Assembly (NCBI GenBank): GCA_964590645.1
Contig: CAZPYJ010000002.1
Location: 124,001-188,000 of the forward strand
From: JAGNHN01 sp964590645
GTDB lineage: Bacteria; Bacteroidota; Bacteroidia; Bacteroidales; JAGNHN01
Reading direction: 5' to 3'
Length of the DNA stretch: 64,000 nt
A model generated the notes under the pieces. The model had not been told where the DNA came from. It did not search any database and saw only the letters and a list, made by a program, of their open reading frames with translations. The stretch's first letter is position 1. Each line of letters begins with the position of its first letter. Of the stretch, positions 9,190 through 17,757 are shown in pieces. Position numbers and translations under genes: made by a program.

Positions 9190-9882
9190 ATGGGATGGAT
9201 TCTTTGCCTGGAAACAGCAACGCAAATATGTTCTGTGGCCCTGTGCCGGGAAGGCCGGGTGGCCTATCTGAAAGAAACCGATGAACCCAACGCCCACTCC
9301 CGGGTGCTGGCCATCCTGATCCGGGATATACTGGAGGAAGCAGGCATCCGGGCAGAAGAGCTGGATGCCGTGGCGGTAAGTAAAGGCCCCGGATCCTATA
9401 CAGGCCTTCGCATCGGCGTCTCTGCAGCCAAAGGACTTTCTTATGGCAGAGACCTCCCCCTGATCTCCGTCCCAAGCCTTGCATCCCTGGCCGCAGGGGC
9501 AATGGCCCTGGAACCAGGAGCAGACCTCTATGGCCCGATGATTGACGCAAAACGGATGGAAGTATATTCCGCGCTCTTTGATAAGGATGGAAAGGAAGTA
9601 CTGAAAACCGATGCCCGCATCGTGGACGAAAGGAGTTTCTCCGACTTCCTGCCGAACCATCGCATTCTCTTCTTTGGCGACGGCGCAGACAAATGCAGAA
9701 GCGTACTCACCCACCCCAATGCCCTGTTTCACAAGACAATCAGGGCCTCGGCCAGCTATATGGCCAGGCTCGTTCAGGAAAAATTCAATGCCGCCGACTT
9801 TGAAGACAATGCGTATTTCGAGCCCTTCTATCTAAAAGATTTCGTGGCCGCCAAACCGAAGATTAAAGGTTTGTTTGAATAA
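9190..9882 (+). CDS. tsaB: tRNA threonylcarbamoyladenosine biosynthesis protein TsaB
   Basis: Partner of TsaD and TsaE in t6A37 modification of ANN-decoding tRNAs. 230 residues, the family length. Seen: ASKHA-fold start ILCLETATQICSVALCREG, and the signature SKGPGSYTGLRIGVSAAKGL (about 63-82) that contacts TsaD. It begins one base after the hlyD stop, so it is likely translated from the same message, although the functions are unrelated. Confidence 0.94.
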   Translation: MGWILCLETATQICSVALCREGRVAYLKETDEPNAHSRVLAILIRDILEEAGIRAEELDAVAVSKGPGSYTGLRIGVSAAKGLSYGRDLPLISVPSLASLAAGAMALEPGADLYGPMIDAKRMEVYSALFDKDGKEVLKTDARIVDERSFSDFLPNHRILFFGDGADKCRSVLTHPNALFHKTIRASASYMARLVQEKFNAADFEDNAYFEPFYLKDFVAAKPKIKGLFE

Positions 9883-9906
9883 AGCAGGAAGAAAGCCTGA
9901 GCATTC

Positions 9907-10665
9907 CTAATCTTCCAGCTCTCTCAAATCACCTACGAAGCCGTTTTCCAGGGCTGGATTTGAGATGATTTTCATCAGGCGAAGAGCAACATCAGCAGGA
10001 TCTTGCAAGTACCCTTTTTCCTTCAGTTCAATGAATTTTCCCAACATTCTGAACTCTTCCGGGCTTTTGGTGCGGATGATGTCCTGCATCTGTGTATCCA
10101 CAACCCCCGGCCCTATGGCAAAGATGCGTACCGGGTATTGTGCCTCCTTTTGCTCGAGGGCCACGCAGCGGGTAAACATCGCCAATCCTGCCTTGCCTGA
10201 GCAATAGGCACTCCAACCGTAATATGGATTCAGGGCAGCGCCGGAAGAGATATTCAAAATCGTCTTCGGAATATTCCACTCGGCCGTATGCCTGATCAGC
10301 GCAGAGCTCAGAAGCATTGGTGCACTCAGGTTGAGCTGAATATGCCGGGCCAGCAATGTATCATCCATTCTTCCAGCCGGAGCTATGGGCTCCAGCATTC
10401 CGGCATTATTAATCAGGCAGAGGGATGTGAGCTGATCCTTATCCAGATTCCCAAAAAGAACTTCTCCCAAAGCCTGCACCTGCTCAGGTTGGCTGAGATC
10501 GGCCTCCAGATGTTGGTGGGCCGTCTTTGTTTCTGCAAAGTAGTGTTTCAGATCCGGTACGGGAGAGCGGGCAAGGGTGATCACCCGATGGCCTCCTCCG
10601 GCACACTGGCGGGCCAGGGCTTCTCCAATGCCCCGGGAGGCTCCTGTTACGACAAATACTTTCAT
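9907..10665 (-). CDS. SDR family oxidoreductase (sepiapterin/benzil reductase-like)
   Basis: A classical short-chain dehydrogenase of about 252 residues. Seen: cofactor loop VTGASRGIGEALARQC at the N-terminus, NNAGMLEP in the NNAG position, a Ser in LNISSGAALNPYYG, and the catalytic pair in YCSGKAGLAMFTRCV. A basic Arg just after the Rossmann glycines (LARSPVP) suggests NADPH. The overall pattern resembles the YueD/sepiapterin reductase branch; the substrate is unknown. The ATG at 10665 leaves a short leader after the -7 element; another in-frame ATG lies at 10674. Divergent from the purine nucleoside phosphorylase gene. Confidence 0.87.
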   Translation of the reverse strand: MKVFVVTGASRGIGEALARQCAGGGHRVITLARSPVPDLKHYFAETKTAHQHLEADLSQPEQVQALGEVLFGNLDKDQLTSLCLINNAGMLEPIAPAGRMDDTLLARHIQLNLSAPMLLSSALIRHTAEWNIPKTILNISSGAALNPYYGWSAYCSGKAGLAMFTRCVALEQKEAQYPVRIFAIGPGVVDTQMQDIIRTKSPEEFRMLGKFIELKEKGYLQDPADVALRLMKIISNPALENGFVGDLRELED

Positions 10666-10682
10666 AATCATCATATTTAGGA

Positions 10683-10690
10683 CAAAGATA
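10683..10690 (-). promoter_or_regulatory. Probable -7 element of the SDR gene
   Basis: Read leftwards, TATCTTTG matches the Bacteroidota -7 consensus TANNTTTG exactly and lies 8-18 bases before the two possible ATGs, implying a very short or leaderless transcript. No clear TTTG was found at the -33 spacing. Confidence 0.4.
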
Positions 10691-10746
10691 CGCTTTCAAC
10701 ATCAATGCCTTTTCCTGAAAACAAGCTGCATCTCCACACCCTTCCT

Positions 10747-10754
10747 TACCTTTG
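10747..10754 (+). promoter_or_regulatory. Probable -7 element of the purine nucleoside phosphorylase gene
   Basis: TACCTTTG matches TANNTTTG and lies 30 bases before the ATG at 10785. Together with the leftward element at 10683-10690 it makes this intergenic gap a divergent promoter. No convincing -33 TTTG is seen. Confidence 0.4.
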
Positions 10755-10784
10755 GCCACGATTCAGTATCATACTCGCAGTTTT

Positions 10785-11594
10785 ATGAAGAAAATACAGC
10801 AGGCCGCAGATTTCCTTCGCAGCAAAGGCATCACCGCCCCCGATACGGGCATTATTCTGGGCTCCGGACTGGATAAAATGGCTGACCATATCAATATGAT
10901 CGCAATGGTGGACTACGCAGATATCCCCGGCTTCCCCCTTTCTACCCTCGATTTTCATAAAGGAAGGCTGATCTATGGAAACATTGGAGAGAAGAAGGCA
11001 GTGGTGATGCAGGGCCGCTTTCATCATTACGAGGGATACAGCCTGCAGGAAATTACCTTTCCGGTGCGTGTAATGAAGGTGCTTGGCATCCATAACTTAT
11101 TCATTTCCAATGCCTCCGGCGTGATGAACCCTGAGATGCAGAAGGGAGACCTGATGTTGTTGAACGACCATATCAATCTCATCCCCGGCTCCCCGCTCAC
11201 AGGCCCGAACCTCGACCCACTGGGCCCACGCTTTCCGGATATGAGCCGCCCCTATAGTCCACGCCTGGCAGAACTGGCGAAAAGGATTGCCAGGGAAAAC
11301 AACATTACACTGAATGAAGGTGTCTATGTAGCTGTGCCTGGCCCGCAATTCGAAACCCGGGCGGAATACCGCTACCTGCGCGCCATCGGTGCCGATGTGG
11401 TGGGTATGAGTACCGTCCCGGAAGTCATTGTGGCCGTGCATATGGGAATGGAAGTGTTGGCAGTATCCGTAATGACCGACGATTGCGATCCGGATAAGCT
11501 TGAACCTATGAACCTTCAGGACATCCTGGATACGGCGGCCATCGCGGAAAAGAAACTGACAACACTTTTCCTGCAACTTCTGCAGGAATCCTGA
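10785..11594 (+). CDS. Purine nucleoside phosphorylase (trimeric, PNP/MTAP family)
   Basis: Phosphorolysis of purine nucleosides to base and ribose 1-phosphate in purine salvage. 269 residues, the usual length. Seen: phosphate-site GIILGSGLDKMADH, QGRFHHYEGY, the SNASGVMNPEMQKGDLMLL loop, VAVPGPQFETRAEYR (purine-site Glu region) and GMSTVPEVIVAVHMGM. At the position of the base-contacting Asn of mammalian PNP there is Asp (SVMTDDCDPD), which could affect base preference. The ATG at 10785 is chosen because it starts the conserved helix; the frame is open to 10752. Confidence 0.92.
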   Translation: MKKIQQAADFLRSKGITAPDTGIILGSGLDKMADHINMIAMVDYADIPGFPLSTLDFHKGRLIYGNIGEKKAVVMQGRFHHYEGYSLQEITFPVRVMKVLGIHNLFISNASGVMNPEMQKGDLMLLNDHINLIPGSPLTGPNLDPLGPRFPDMSRPYSPRLAELAKRIARENNITLNEGVYVAVPGPQFETRAEYRYLRAIGADVVGMSTVPEVIVAVHMGMEVLAVSVMTDDCDPDKLEPMNLQDILDTAAIAEKKLTTLFLQLLQES

Positions 11595-11650
11595 AAGGCA
11601 TAAAACAGCCCATCAGGAAATAAGATACCCTCAAAAAATATCAAAGAATT

Positions 11651-14600
11651 ATGCGCCTGTTTCTTCCTTTCTTCTTTTTAATGCTCTTCCCTTTCTATTT
11701 GCAAGCACAATCCTGCCACTCCGCTGCCTGGGTAAAAAGCCTTGGTGGAAATGGCTCTTATCAAGGCATTGTGGATGGCGATCGTTTGGCCGATGGGCGC
11801 TTTGTGGTAATGGGCACCTTTGGTACTTCGCCTTTGCTTCTCGACACCTTTCAGCTGGCTCCACTTGGGAGTTATAATATCTTTCTGGCGCTCCACGATT
11901 CGTCCGGCAATATCCTGCAAGCCAGGGTCATCGCCTGGGGCAATGGAGGATATATTACCCCTACCGCACTGGACGCAGGCCTGGATGGAAGAATTCATAT
12001 CTCCGGTTATTATGATGGAACTAGCTTATTCATCGACAGCCTTCCGCTCATTCCATCTTCGGGTGAGCATCTGTTCGTGGCGAGCTTTGATCTTAATCTG
12101 CAATTTCGTTGGAAACGCGAAAGTGAACGTATCGCCGGGGATGTACGTGCCTATGACGTGAGCGGAGGCCTGGATGGAGGTGTTTACCTGACCGGTTATT
12201 TTGAAGGGAATGCCCTGCGTTTTGGGAGTGATGCCGTAGAAAACGCCGGAGGATGGAATATGTGGCGGGATGATGCCTACCTGGTAAAATTCGACTCCCT
12301 GGGGCAGGTCTCGTGGATGAAAAGCCTGGGAACCCCTCAGGATGAGGCCGGACTGACCGTGACTGCCGACAGCCTCGGGAATGTCATCCTTACCGGTTCC
12401 ACCAATGCATCTTCCTCCACATTTAAGTTTGATGATCAGACCGGAGTTCCGGGCAGTGCCAATGACTATGGATTCTTTTTGGCGAAATACGAGGGAAACA
12501 GTGGAAAATGCTTGTGGGGCAAAGTAGCCGGAGGACTTACAAGCTATTCGCGTATTTATGCCAACGATGCCTGCCGGGGGGAAGACGGGAGCATATATAT
12601 CACAGGACAGGCTTCCGGCACCGTGGCCATCCCACCTCATAGTTTCGGAGGTTTCGACGGGGATGGTTTTCTGGCCAAAATCAATACCCTGGGTGAGCTG
12701 GAATGGTTGAAAAAGATCGGGGGACAGAACTCCAATGAATACGGGATTGACTGTAGTTACCATAACGGGAAGGTAGCTGTGACAGGAAAACTTTTCAGCA
12801 ACCAGCCCTATGCCGGGGACTTTCCCCTTCATATCTCCCCGGGAGGCAGCAGCTTCGATATCTATAATGCGATGTTTGATGAAAACGGAAACGTAATCTG
12901 GGCCAGGGCCTATAATTCCCCCTCCAGCTCAGACCTATACGCCTCCTGCGTTTTGATTGATGATGACGGGAATCAGCTTTTCTGGGGCAGCTTCCGTGGA
13001 ACACAACAATTCTATCCCCACACCCTGAGCCATTCCGGAAGCACGCATAAACTGTTCCTTGCCCGATTCACCGAGTCGGCTCCGCAAAATTTCAGCCTGA
13101 GTGCCGGGCTGGATAAGAGCACCACCTGCAACACTTATGTCACCCTTGATGGATCCATTTCTCCGGCTTCCGCCGACTTTGCCTGGTATCCCGACCTGGG
13201 GTTCCTGGCCAATAATGACCTCACCCCTAATGTGGTGCCAAAGCAGCCATCGCAATATATCCTCTATGGCTATTATCAGGGTTGCATCAAAACGGATACG
13301 GCATTTGTCGATATCACCAATTACAATAACCTGGCGGCATATGCAGGCCAGGATACCCTCCTCTGCCGGGGAAGCGCCCTGAATCTGAACGGGAGCGGGG
13401 GCAGCACAAGCGCCACATATTCCTGGTGGCCACCGGTTTATCTGAGCGCCACCAATGCGGCCACCCCCCAGGCCAACCCACCCTATCCCACGGATTATAT
13501 ACTCACGGTAACTGTGGGGAATTGCGAAGCAAAAGATACCGTACACATCGGCATCAAAGACCTTCCATACATCTTTCTGCCAAAACAAGACCTATACTAC
13601 TCCTATTACCGCATCCACCTTTGTCAGGGTGATCCGCTGGATATTGACCTGGGCGATCCTGCCAATACCTATCTTGCCAGCCCCGCTTCCCTGCTCTCGG
13701 CAGCTTCCAATAACCTGATTACACTGAATGCCCAGGCGCCGGGAGGCATCCTGGTGGTGCAGGCAAGCGATAGCCTGGGATGTACCAGCAGGGATTCAGC
13801 CAATATTATCATCCACAACAACCTTTCAGCGCCCATCATTTCAGGCACAGTGCCCAATCGCACCGCTTGTGAAGGGGACAGCCTGCAGATTCCGGTGTAT
13901 ATTACGCATAGCTCCCTCTTCTCCTTTCAATACGGATGGTATGCCGGGTGGCAACTTGACAAAGGGGACGGAAACGGATGGCAGGATATCAGCCCCTATG
14001 ACTTTGATATCAACGTTTTTAACTACAGCTACGGCTATCCCGGTTCTTCCTACTATACCGTTTTACGCATCTACAATGTAAAAACAGAAATGGACGGCTA
14101 TCGCATTCGTTTCTGGGTGCAGGACTATTGCAGCCCAAGAACATACAGCAATATTGGTCAGATTAATATCGGCCCGAAGATTACCCAGCATCCCCAGGAC
14201 ATCAGCCTGTGTTATGGTGTCACCGATTCCATACCGGTGCAAAGTTCCTCCGTCAATGCGACTTATCAGTGGGAAGTATTTCAAAATGGCAGCTGGGACA
14301 GTCTGGTTCCGCAAACAGGATGGCTGGTTCCCAATGGCCGCTTTTTGCGCATTGAAAATGCGACGATGGCCGTGGACAGCACCCTGGTACGCTGCAGGAT
14401 GAGTGGATGCAGTCCCCAGGCCTGGGCCTGGACCGACAGCGCCCTGATCAGGGTCATTCCTCCCCCGTCTATTCTTTGGCAATCTATGGATGATTCGGTT
14501 TGCGAGGGATCGGTGGACAGTTTTATGGTCATCACCAACGACGGACCTTATACCTATCAGTGGTATGAGAACAACAACCCGATGACATATAACACTTCTC

Positions 14601-15691
14601 AGAAATGCTGCTTCAACACCAACAAGCTGAAGTTCACGCCTGTTTATCTGACCCAGAACAACTACTATTATAAGCTGCGCATCCGTTACCAGGCCTGTGC
14701 TTATGACACCTTCAGCATCCCTGTGCGCTTTTTTGTCAGCCCCACCACCCCGGCAAGCTGGGCAGGAGCGACACTTTCTTTTTGTGAAGATGATCCTTCT
14801 ATGGTTCTCAGCGGGGGCATTCCGGCAGGGGGAACCTATTCCGGGCCGGGCGTGAGCGGAAACCTTTTTGATCCGGCTGCAGCAGGTCCGGGAACGCATA
14901 CCCTCTGGTATGGTTATAGCGGCCCTTCCTCCCAATGCAGTGATTCAGCCAGCCGGACCTTCATTGTACATCCCAATCCGATGGTGAATTGGAGTGGCGG
15001 CAGCCTGTCGCTTTGCGCCTCAGATCCGCCGGTGTCCCTCAGCGGGGGCTTGCCGGCCGGAGGATTGTATTCCGGATCAGGGGTCATTGGCACACTCTTC
15101 TATCCGGATATTGCTGGCGCCGGACAACATACCCTGGTATATTCCTATACCGGGGCCGGAGCCTGCAGCGATACGGCACAACGGCAATTTACGGTCTGGC
15201 CGCAAGCGGTGGTGAGCTGGCAAGGGGATACTTCCGTATGCCTGAACAGTGGCCCGTTTACCCTCAGCGGTGGCCTCCCTGCGGGTGGCAACTATTACGG
15301 GGGAGCAGTTACGGCCGGGCAATTTGATCCCTTGATCGCCGGATTGGGCTATGATACCGTGTGGTATAAGTACAGCGACCCGGCAGGATACTGCACGGAT
15401 TCTGTGTTTGCCAGGATATATGTGGATCCCTGTGTGGGTATCCCCGCCCAAGGCCTGGAGGGCATAACTGTCTGGAAGGATGGCCAGTACCTGGTGGTCA
15501 GACAGGCTGAGGCCTTGGCAGGCGGACTGAGACTGTCCCTGCTCAATGGGATCGGGCAGGAGCTTACCCGCCCAATGCACTGTAAGTCTGATCCGGAATG
15601 CCGGCTGCTGCTTCCCTTGCTCCCTCCCGGTTTTTACCTGCTGCGCATCGAAAGCGACAGAGGGATGGTGGTAAAAAAACTGATCTTTTAA
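11651..15691 (+). CDS. Large secreted protein with SBBP-type propeller, Ig-like repeats and T9SS C-terminal sorting domain
   Basis: 1346 residues. The signal peptide ends at LQAQ (about 20). Residues 25-480 are blades with the phrases ITGQASG and YLVKFDSLGQVSWMKSLG, as in SBBP/beta-propeller repeats of T9SS substrates. Ig/PKD-like domains follow with paired cysteines. At about 14751-15431 three tandem 75-residue repeats share a core of SGGLPAGG plus YSG and AGxGxHTL. The last 80 residues (LSLLNGIGQELTRP to GMVVKKLIF) are a type A T9SS sorting domain, predicting export by the type IX system and cleavage at the surface. Ligand unknown. It stands alone, 56 bases after the phosphorylase gene, facing the epimerase gene. 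Confidence 0.88.
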   Translation: MRLFLPFFFLMLFPFYLQAQSCHSAAWVKSLGGNGSYQGIVDGDRLADGRFVVMGTFGTSPLLLDTFQLAPLGSYNIFLALHDSSGNILQARVIAWGNGGYITPTALDAGLDGRIHISGYYDGTSLFIDSLPLIPSSGEHLFVASFDLNLQFRWKRESERIAGDVRAYDVSGGLDGGVYLTGYFEGNALRFGSDAVENAGGWNMWRDDAYLVKFDSLGQVSWMKSLGTPQDEAGLTVTADSLGNVILTGSTNASSSTFKFDDQTGVPGSANDYGFFLAKYEGNSGKCLWGKVAGGLTSYSRIYANDACRGEDGSIYITGQASGTVAIPPHSFGGFDGDGFLAKINTLGELEWLKKIGGQNSNEYGIDCSYHNGKVAVTGKLFSNQPYAGDFPLHISPGGSSFDIYNAMFDENGNVIWARAYNSPSSSDLYASCVLIDDDGNQLFWGSFRGTQQFYPHTLSHSGSTHKLFLARFTESAPQNFSLSAGLDKSTTCNTYVTLDGSISPASADFAWYPDLGFLANNDLTPNVVPKQPSQYILYGYYQGCIKTDTAFVDITNYNNLAAYAGQDTLLCRGSALNLNGSGGSTSATYSWWPPVYLSATNAATPQANPPYPTDYILTVTVGNCEAKDTVHIGIKDLPYIFLPKQDLYYSYYRIHLCQGDPLDIDLGDPANTYLASPASLLSAASNNLITLNAQAPGGILVVQASDSLGCTSRDSANIIIHNNLSAPIISGTVPNRTACEGDSLQIPVYITHSSLFSFQYGWYAGWQLDKGDGNGWQDISPYDFDINVFNYSYGYPGSSYYTVLRIYNVKTEMDGYRIRFWVQDYCSPRTYSNIGQINIGPKITQHPQDISLCYGVTDSIPVQSSSVNATYQWEVFQNGSWDSLVPQTGWLVPNGRFLRIENATMAVDSTLVRCRMSGCSPQAWAWTDSALIRVIPPPSILWQSMDDSVCEGSVDSFMVITNDGPYTYQWYENNNPMTYNTSQKCCFNTNKLKFTPVYLTQNNYYYKLRIRYQACAYDTFSIPVRFFVSPTTPASWAGATLSFCEDDPSMVLSGGIPAGGTYSGPGVSGNLFDPAAAGPGTHTLWYGYSGPSSQCSDSASRTFIVHPNPMVNWSGGSLSLCASDPPVSLSGGLPAGGLYSGSGVIGTLFYPDIAGAGQHTLVYSYTGAGACSDTAQRQFTVWPQAVVSWQGDTSVCLNSGPFTLSGGLPAGGNYYGGAVTAGQFDPLIAGLGYDTVWYKYSDPAGYCTDSVFARIYVDPCVGIPAQGLEGITVWKDGQYLVVRQAEALAGGLRLSLLNGIGQELTRPMHCKSDPECRLLLPLLPPGFYLLRIESDRGMVVKKLIF

Positions 15692-15735
15692 GACTGTTTT
15701 GTGTAAGATGTTTGATCGCAGGCATAGGCTGAGCC

Positions 15736-16869
15736 CTATAGCCAGGTAAGGATAGCACCGCAGATTCTCTCTGCGGCTTTTCCATCCCCGAAAAGGCTTT
15801 CGGCATCAGGGCAAGCCCGCCCCTTGAGCTGAGTGTGCGCTTCCACAATGCGTTCCAATGAACAGGCGGCAGGGATGGCGCAACCCGCTTCCACGATCTC
15901 GGTCCACTCTGTTTCTTCCCTGAAAATCACCGAAGGTTTTCCCAGGAAGAAGGCTTCCTTCTGCAGTCCACCGCTATCGGTGAACACCATACTGCAGCTT
16001 TCCAGCAACTGGAGGGTATCCAGGTAGGCCATCGGAGGCAAAATGGTGATATACGGATGTTGCTGCATTCTTTCCAACAATTCATCCAGGCCGTGCGTAT
16101 GGTAGCTCAGGCGTGTGCGTGGGTGCATAGGGATGACCATCGGATGAGAAGCGGAAGCAATTTCGAGCAAGGCCTTACTGATCGACCCGAGGTTTTCCCG
16201 GATATCGGTATTCTTTTCCCGGTGAAAAGTGCAGAGGATAAAACCGCTTCCAAAAGCATCCAGGTGTCGTATGGGCTGCGTTTTGAGTTTCTCCCGAAAG
16301 TACAGCTGATTGTCGAGCATCACATCCCCGCTGAAAAGTGCCAGGGGCTTGTCGGGATTCAGGGGCGCGGATTGTTCCAATGGGATCCCTTCGTGTCGGA
16401 GGTTCTCCAGGGCAGAACGGGTGGGTGCAAAGAGCATCGTAGAGACCCTGTCAGTACAGATACGGTTCACCTCTTCGGGCATATTCATATCTCCACTGCG
16501 CAATCCTGCCTCAATATGAAGGATGGGGATATACAGTTTTGAAGCAGCCAGGGCTCCCGCAAGGGTACTATTGGTATCGCCATAAAGAATGACGGCATCC
16601 GGTTTTTCTTCCTGCAGGATTTCCTCAAGGCCGGGCAACATCCGGGCGGTTTGGGTTGCGTGGCTTCCAGAGCCTACTCTCAGGTTATACTTCGGATTCG
16701 GCACTCCCAACTCGCCGAAGAAATCACCGGAGAGCCCGGCATCATAGTGTTGTCCGGTATGCAGGATGATTTCCTCCAAGGCACCCTGATGCCGGCGTAT
16801 GGCCCGGCTCACAGCAGAGGCCTTGATGATTTGTGGCCGGGTACCGAGAATGGTCAGGAGCTTTTTCAT
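15736..16869 (-). CDS. Non-hydrolysing UDP-sugar 2-epimerase (WecB/WbpI family)
   Basis: Inverts C2 of UDP-N-acetylglucosamine-type sugars for surface polysaccharide. About 377 residues. Seen: LTILGTRPQIIKASAVSRAI, HTGQHYDAGLSG, VILYGDTNSTLAGALAA, HIEAGLRSGDMNMPEEVNR and FTDSGGLQKEAFFLGKPSV. The phrase REETEWTEIVEAG has TEW where WecB proper usually reads TERPE; TEW is, from memory, typical of the WbpI branch acting on UDP-2,3-diacetamido-glucuronate. The exact substrate is therefore open. No other sugar-nucleotide gene is adjacent. Start taken as the ATG at 16869; another lies at 16878. Confidence 0.88.
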   Translation of the reverse strand: MKKLLTILGTRPQIIKASAVSRAIRRHQGALEEIILHTGQHYDAGLSGDFFGELGVPNPKYNLRVGSGSHATQTARMLPGLEEILQEEKPDAVILYGDTNSTLAGALAASKLYIPILHIEAGLRSGDMNMPEEVNRICTDRVSTMLFAPTRSALENLRHEGIPLEQSAPLNPDKPLALFSGDVMLDNQLYFREKLKTQPIRHLDAFGSGFILCTFHREKNTDIRENLGSISKALLEIASASHPMVIPMHPRTRLSYHTHGLDELLERMQQHPYITILPPMAYLDTLQLLESCSMVFTDSGGLQKEAFFLGKPSVIFREETEWTEIVEAGCAIPAACSLERIVEAHTQLKGRACPDAESLFGDGKAAERICGAILTWL

Positions 16870-16911
16870 CGATGCCAAAGGTATGGATTCGTTGCGAAAA
16901 GGGGCAAGCCA

Positions 16912-17610
16912 TCATAGGGTTCCTTCATCTGAAAAGCTGTAATAGCTATGCTCGCCCGCGATGATATGATCCAGGACGGGCAGGTCGAGCATTTCTCCTG
17001 CTGCTTTGAGTTTCCGGGTCAGACGGATGTCTGCTTCGCTGGGCTTAAGGTTTCCGGAAGGATGGTTGTGCGCCAGGATGATAGAGGAGGCTTTTCTCTC
17101 CAATGCCATTTTAAAAATCTTCTTAGGATCAGCCACCGTGCCCGAAAAGCCCCCTTCGCTGATCTGAACCTTGGAAAGCAATCGGTTGGCCCTGTTTAGC
17201 AAAAGCATCCAGAATACTTCATAACTGGCATCGCAAAGCTCTGCCTTGAGGATATCAAAGGCATCAGAAGAGGAGCTAACCCGGGGCCTTTGCCTGGCGG
17301 GAGTAGCCATTCTCCTGTTCGCTAGCTCCAGTGCTGCCATCACGCTGACTGCCTTGGCAGGGCCCACACCTTTGATTTTCATCAGCTCGTGTACATCCAT
17401 CCGGGCCAACTCGGAGAGGCTGTTCCCGCTTAACTCCAGGAGACGCCGGGCCAGTTCAACGGCCGATTCTTTCACCGTGCCGCTCCCTAACAAAATGGCA
17501 ATCAGTTCAGCATCACTCAGGAGCCCGCGCCCCTTCTCTAACAGCTTTTCTCTGGGTCTGTCAGACTCAGCCCATCGGGCGATCGGATTGGATTCAGGAT
17601 AGGTTTGCAT
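16912..17610 (-). CDS. radC: RadC family protein (JAB/MPN domain)
   Basis: 232 residues, the normal RadC length. An N-terminal helix-hairpin-helix region (DVHELMKIKGVGPAKAVSVM) is followed by a JAB domain with the metal motif AHNHPSGNLKPSEADIRLT (HxH, S, D) and upstream catalytic-Glu region VQISEGGFSGT. Despite the historical name, a role in DNA repair is not established; the biochemical activity is unknown. It lies next to the epimerase gene on the same strand, 42 bases apart. Confidence 0.92.
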   Translation of the reverse strand: MQTYPESNPIARWAESDRPREKLLEKGRGLLSDAELIAILLGSGTVKESAVELARRLLELSGNSLSELARMDVHELMKIKGVGPAKAVSVMAALELANRRMATPARQRPRVSSSSDAFDILKAELCDASYEVFWMLLLNRANRLLSKVQISEGGFSGTVADPKKIFKMALERKASSIILAHNHPSGNLKPSEADIRLTRKLKAAGEMLDLPVLDHIIAGEHSYYSFSDEGTL

Positions 17611-17664
17611 ACCCTAATAGACGATTCCGGATTGGATAACGGAAAAAATGGAGTGATAAAAAGC

Positions 17665-17697
17665 ATTGACATCTTGCAAAAAAAAAATGTACTTTTG
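17665..17697 (+). promoter_or_regulatory. Probable promoter of the cohesin-like secreted protein, with an A10 spacer tract
   Basis: ATTG (17665-17668) and TACTTTTG (17690-17697, exact TANNTTTG) are separated by 21 bases. Ten consecutive A bases (17678-17687) lie inside this spacer. The ATG at 17758 is about 60 bases downstream. A homopolymer in a promoter spacer can change length by slippage and so tune expression. Confidence 0.5.
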
Positions 17698-17757
17698 CTA
17701 ACATACCTCAAAGCAGCATAAAAAAACGCTTTAATCATCTGCCTAATCCTTACCGTT

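Noticed and set aside
15692..15735. Possible bidirectional terminator between the T9SS substrate and the epimerase gene
   Set aside because: The GGCATAGG / CCCTATAGCC pairing needs a bulge and lacks T tracts on either side.
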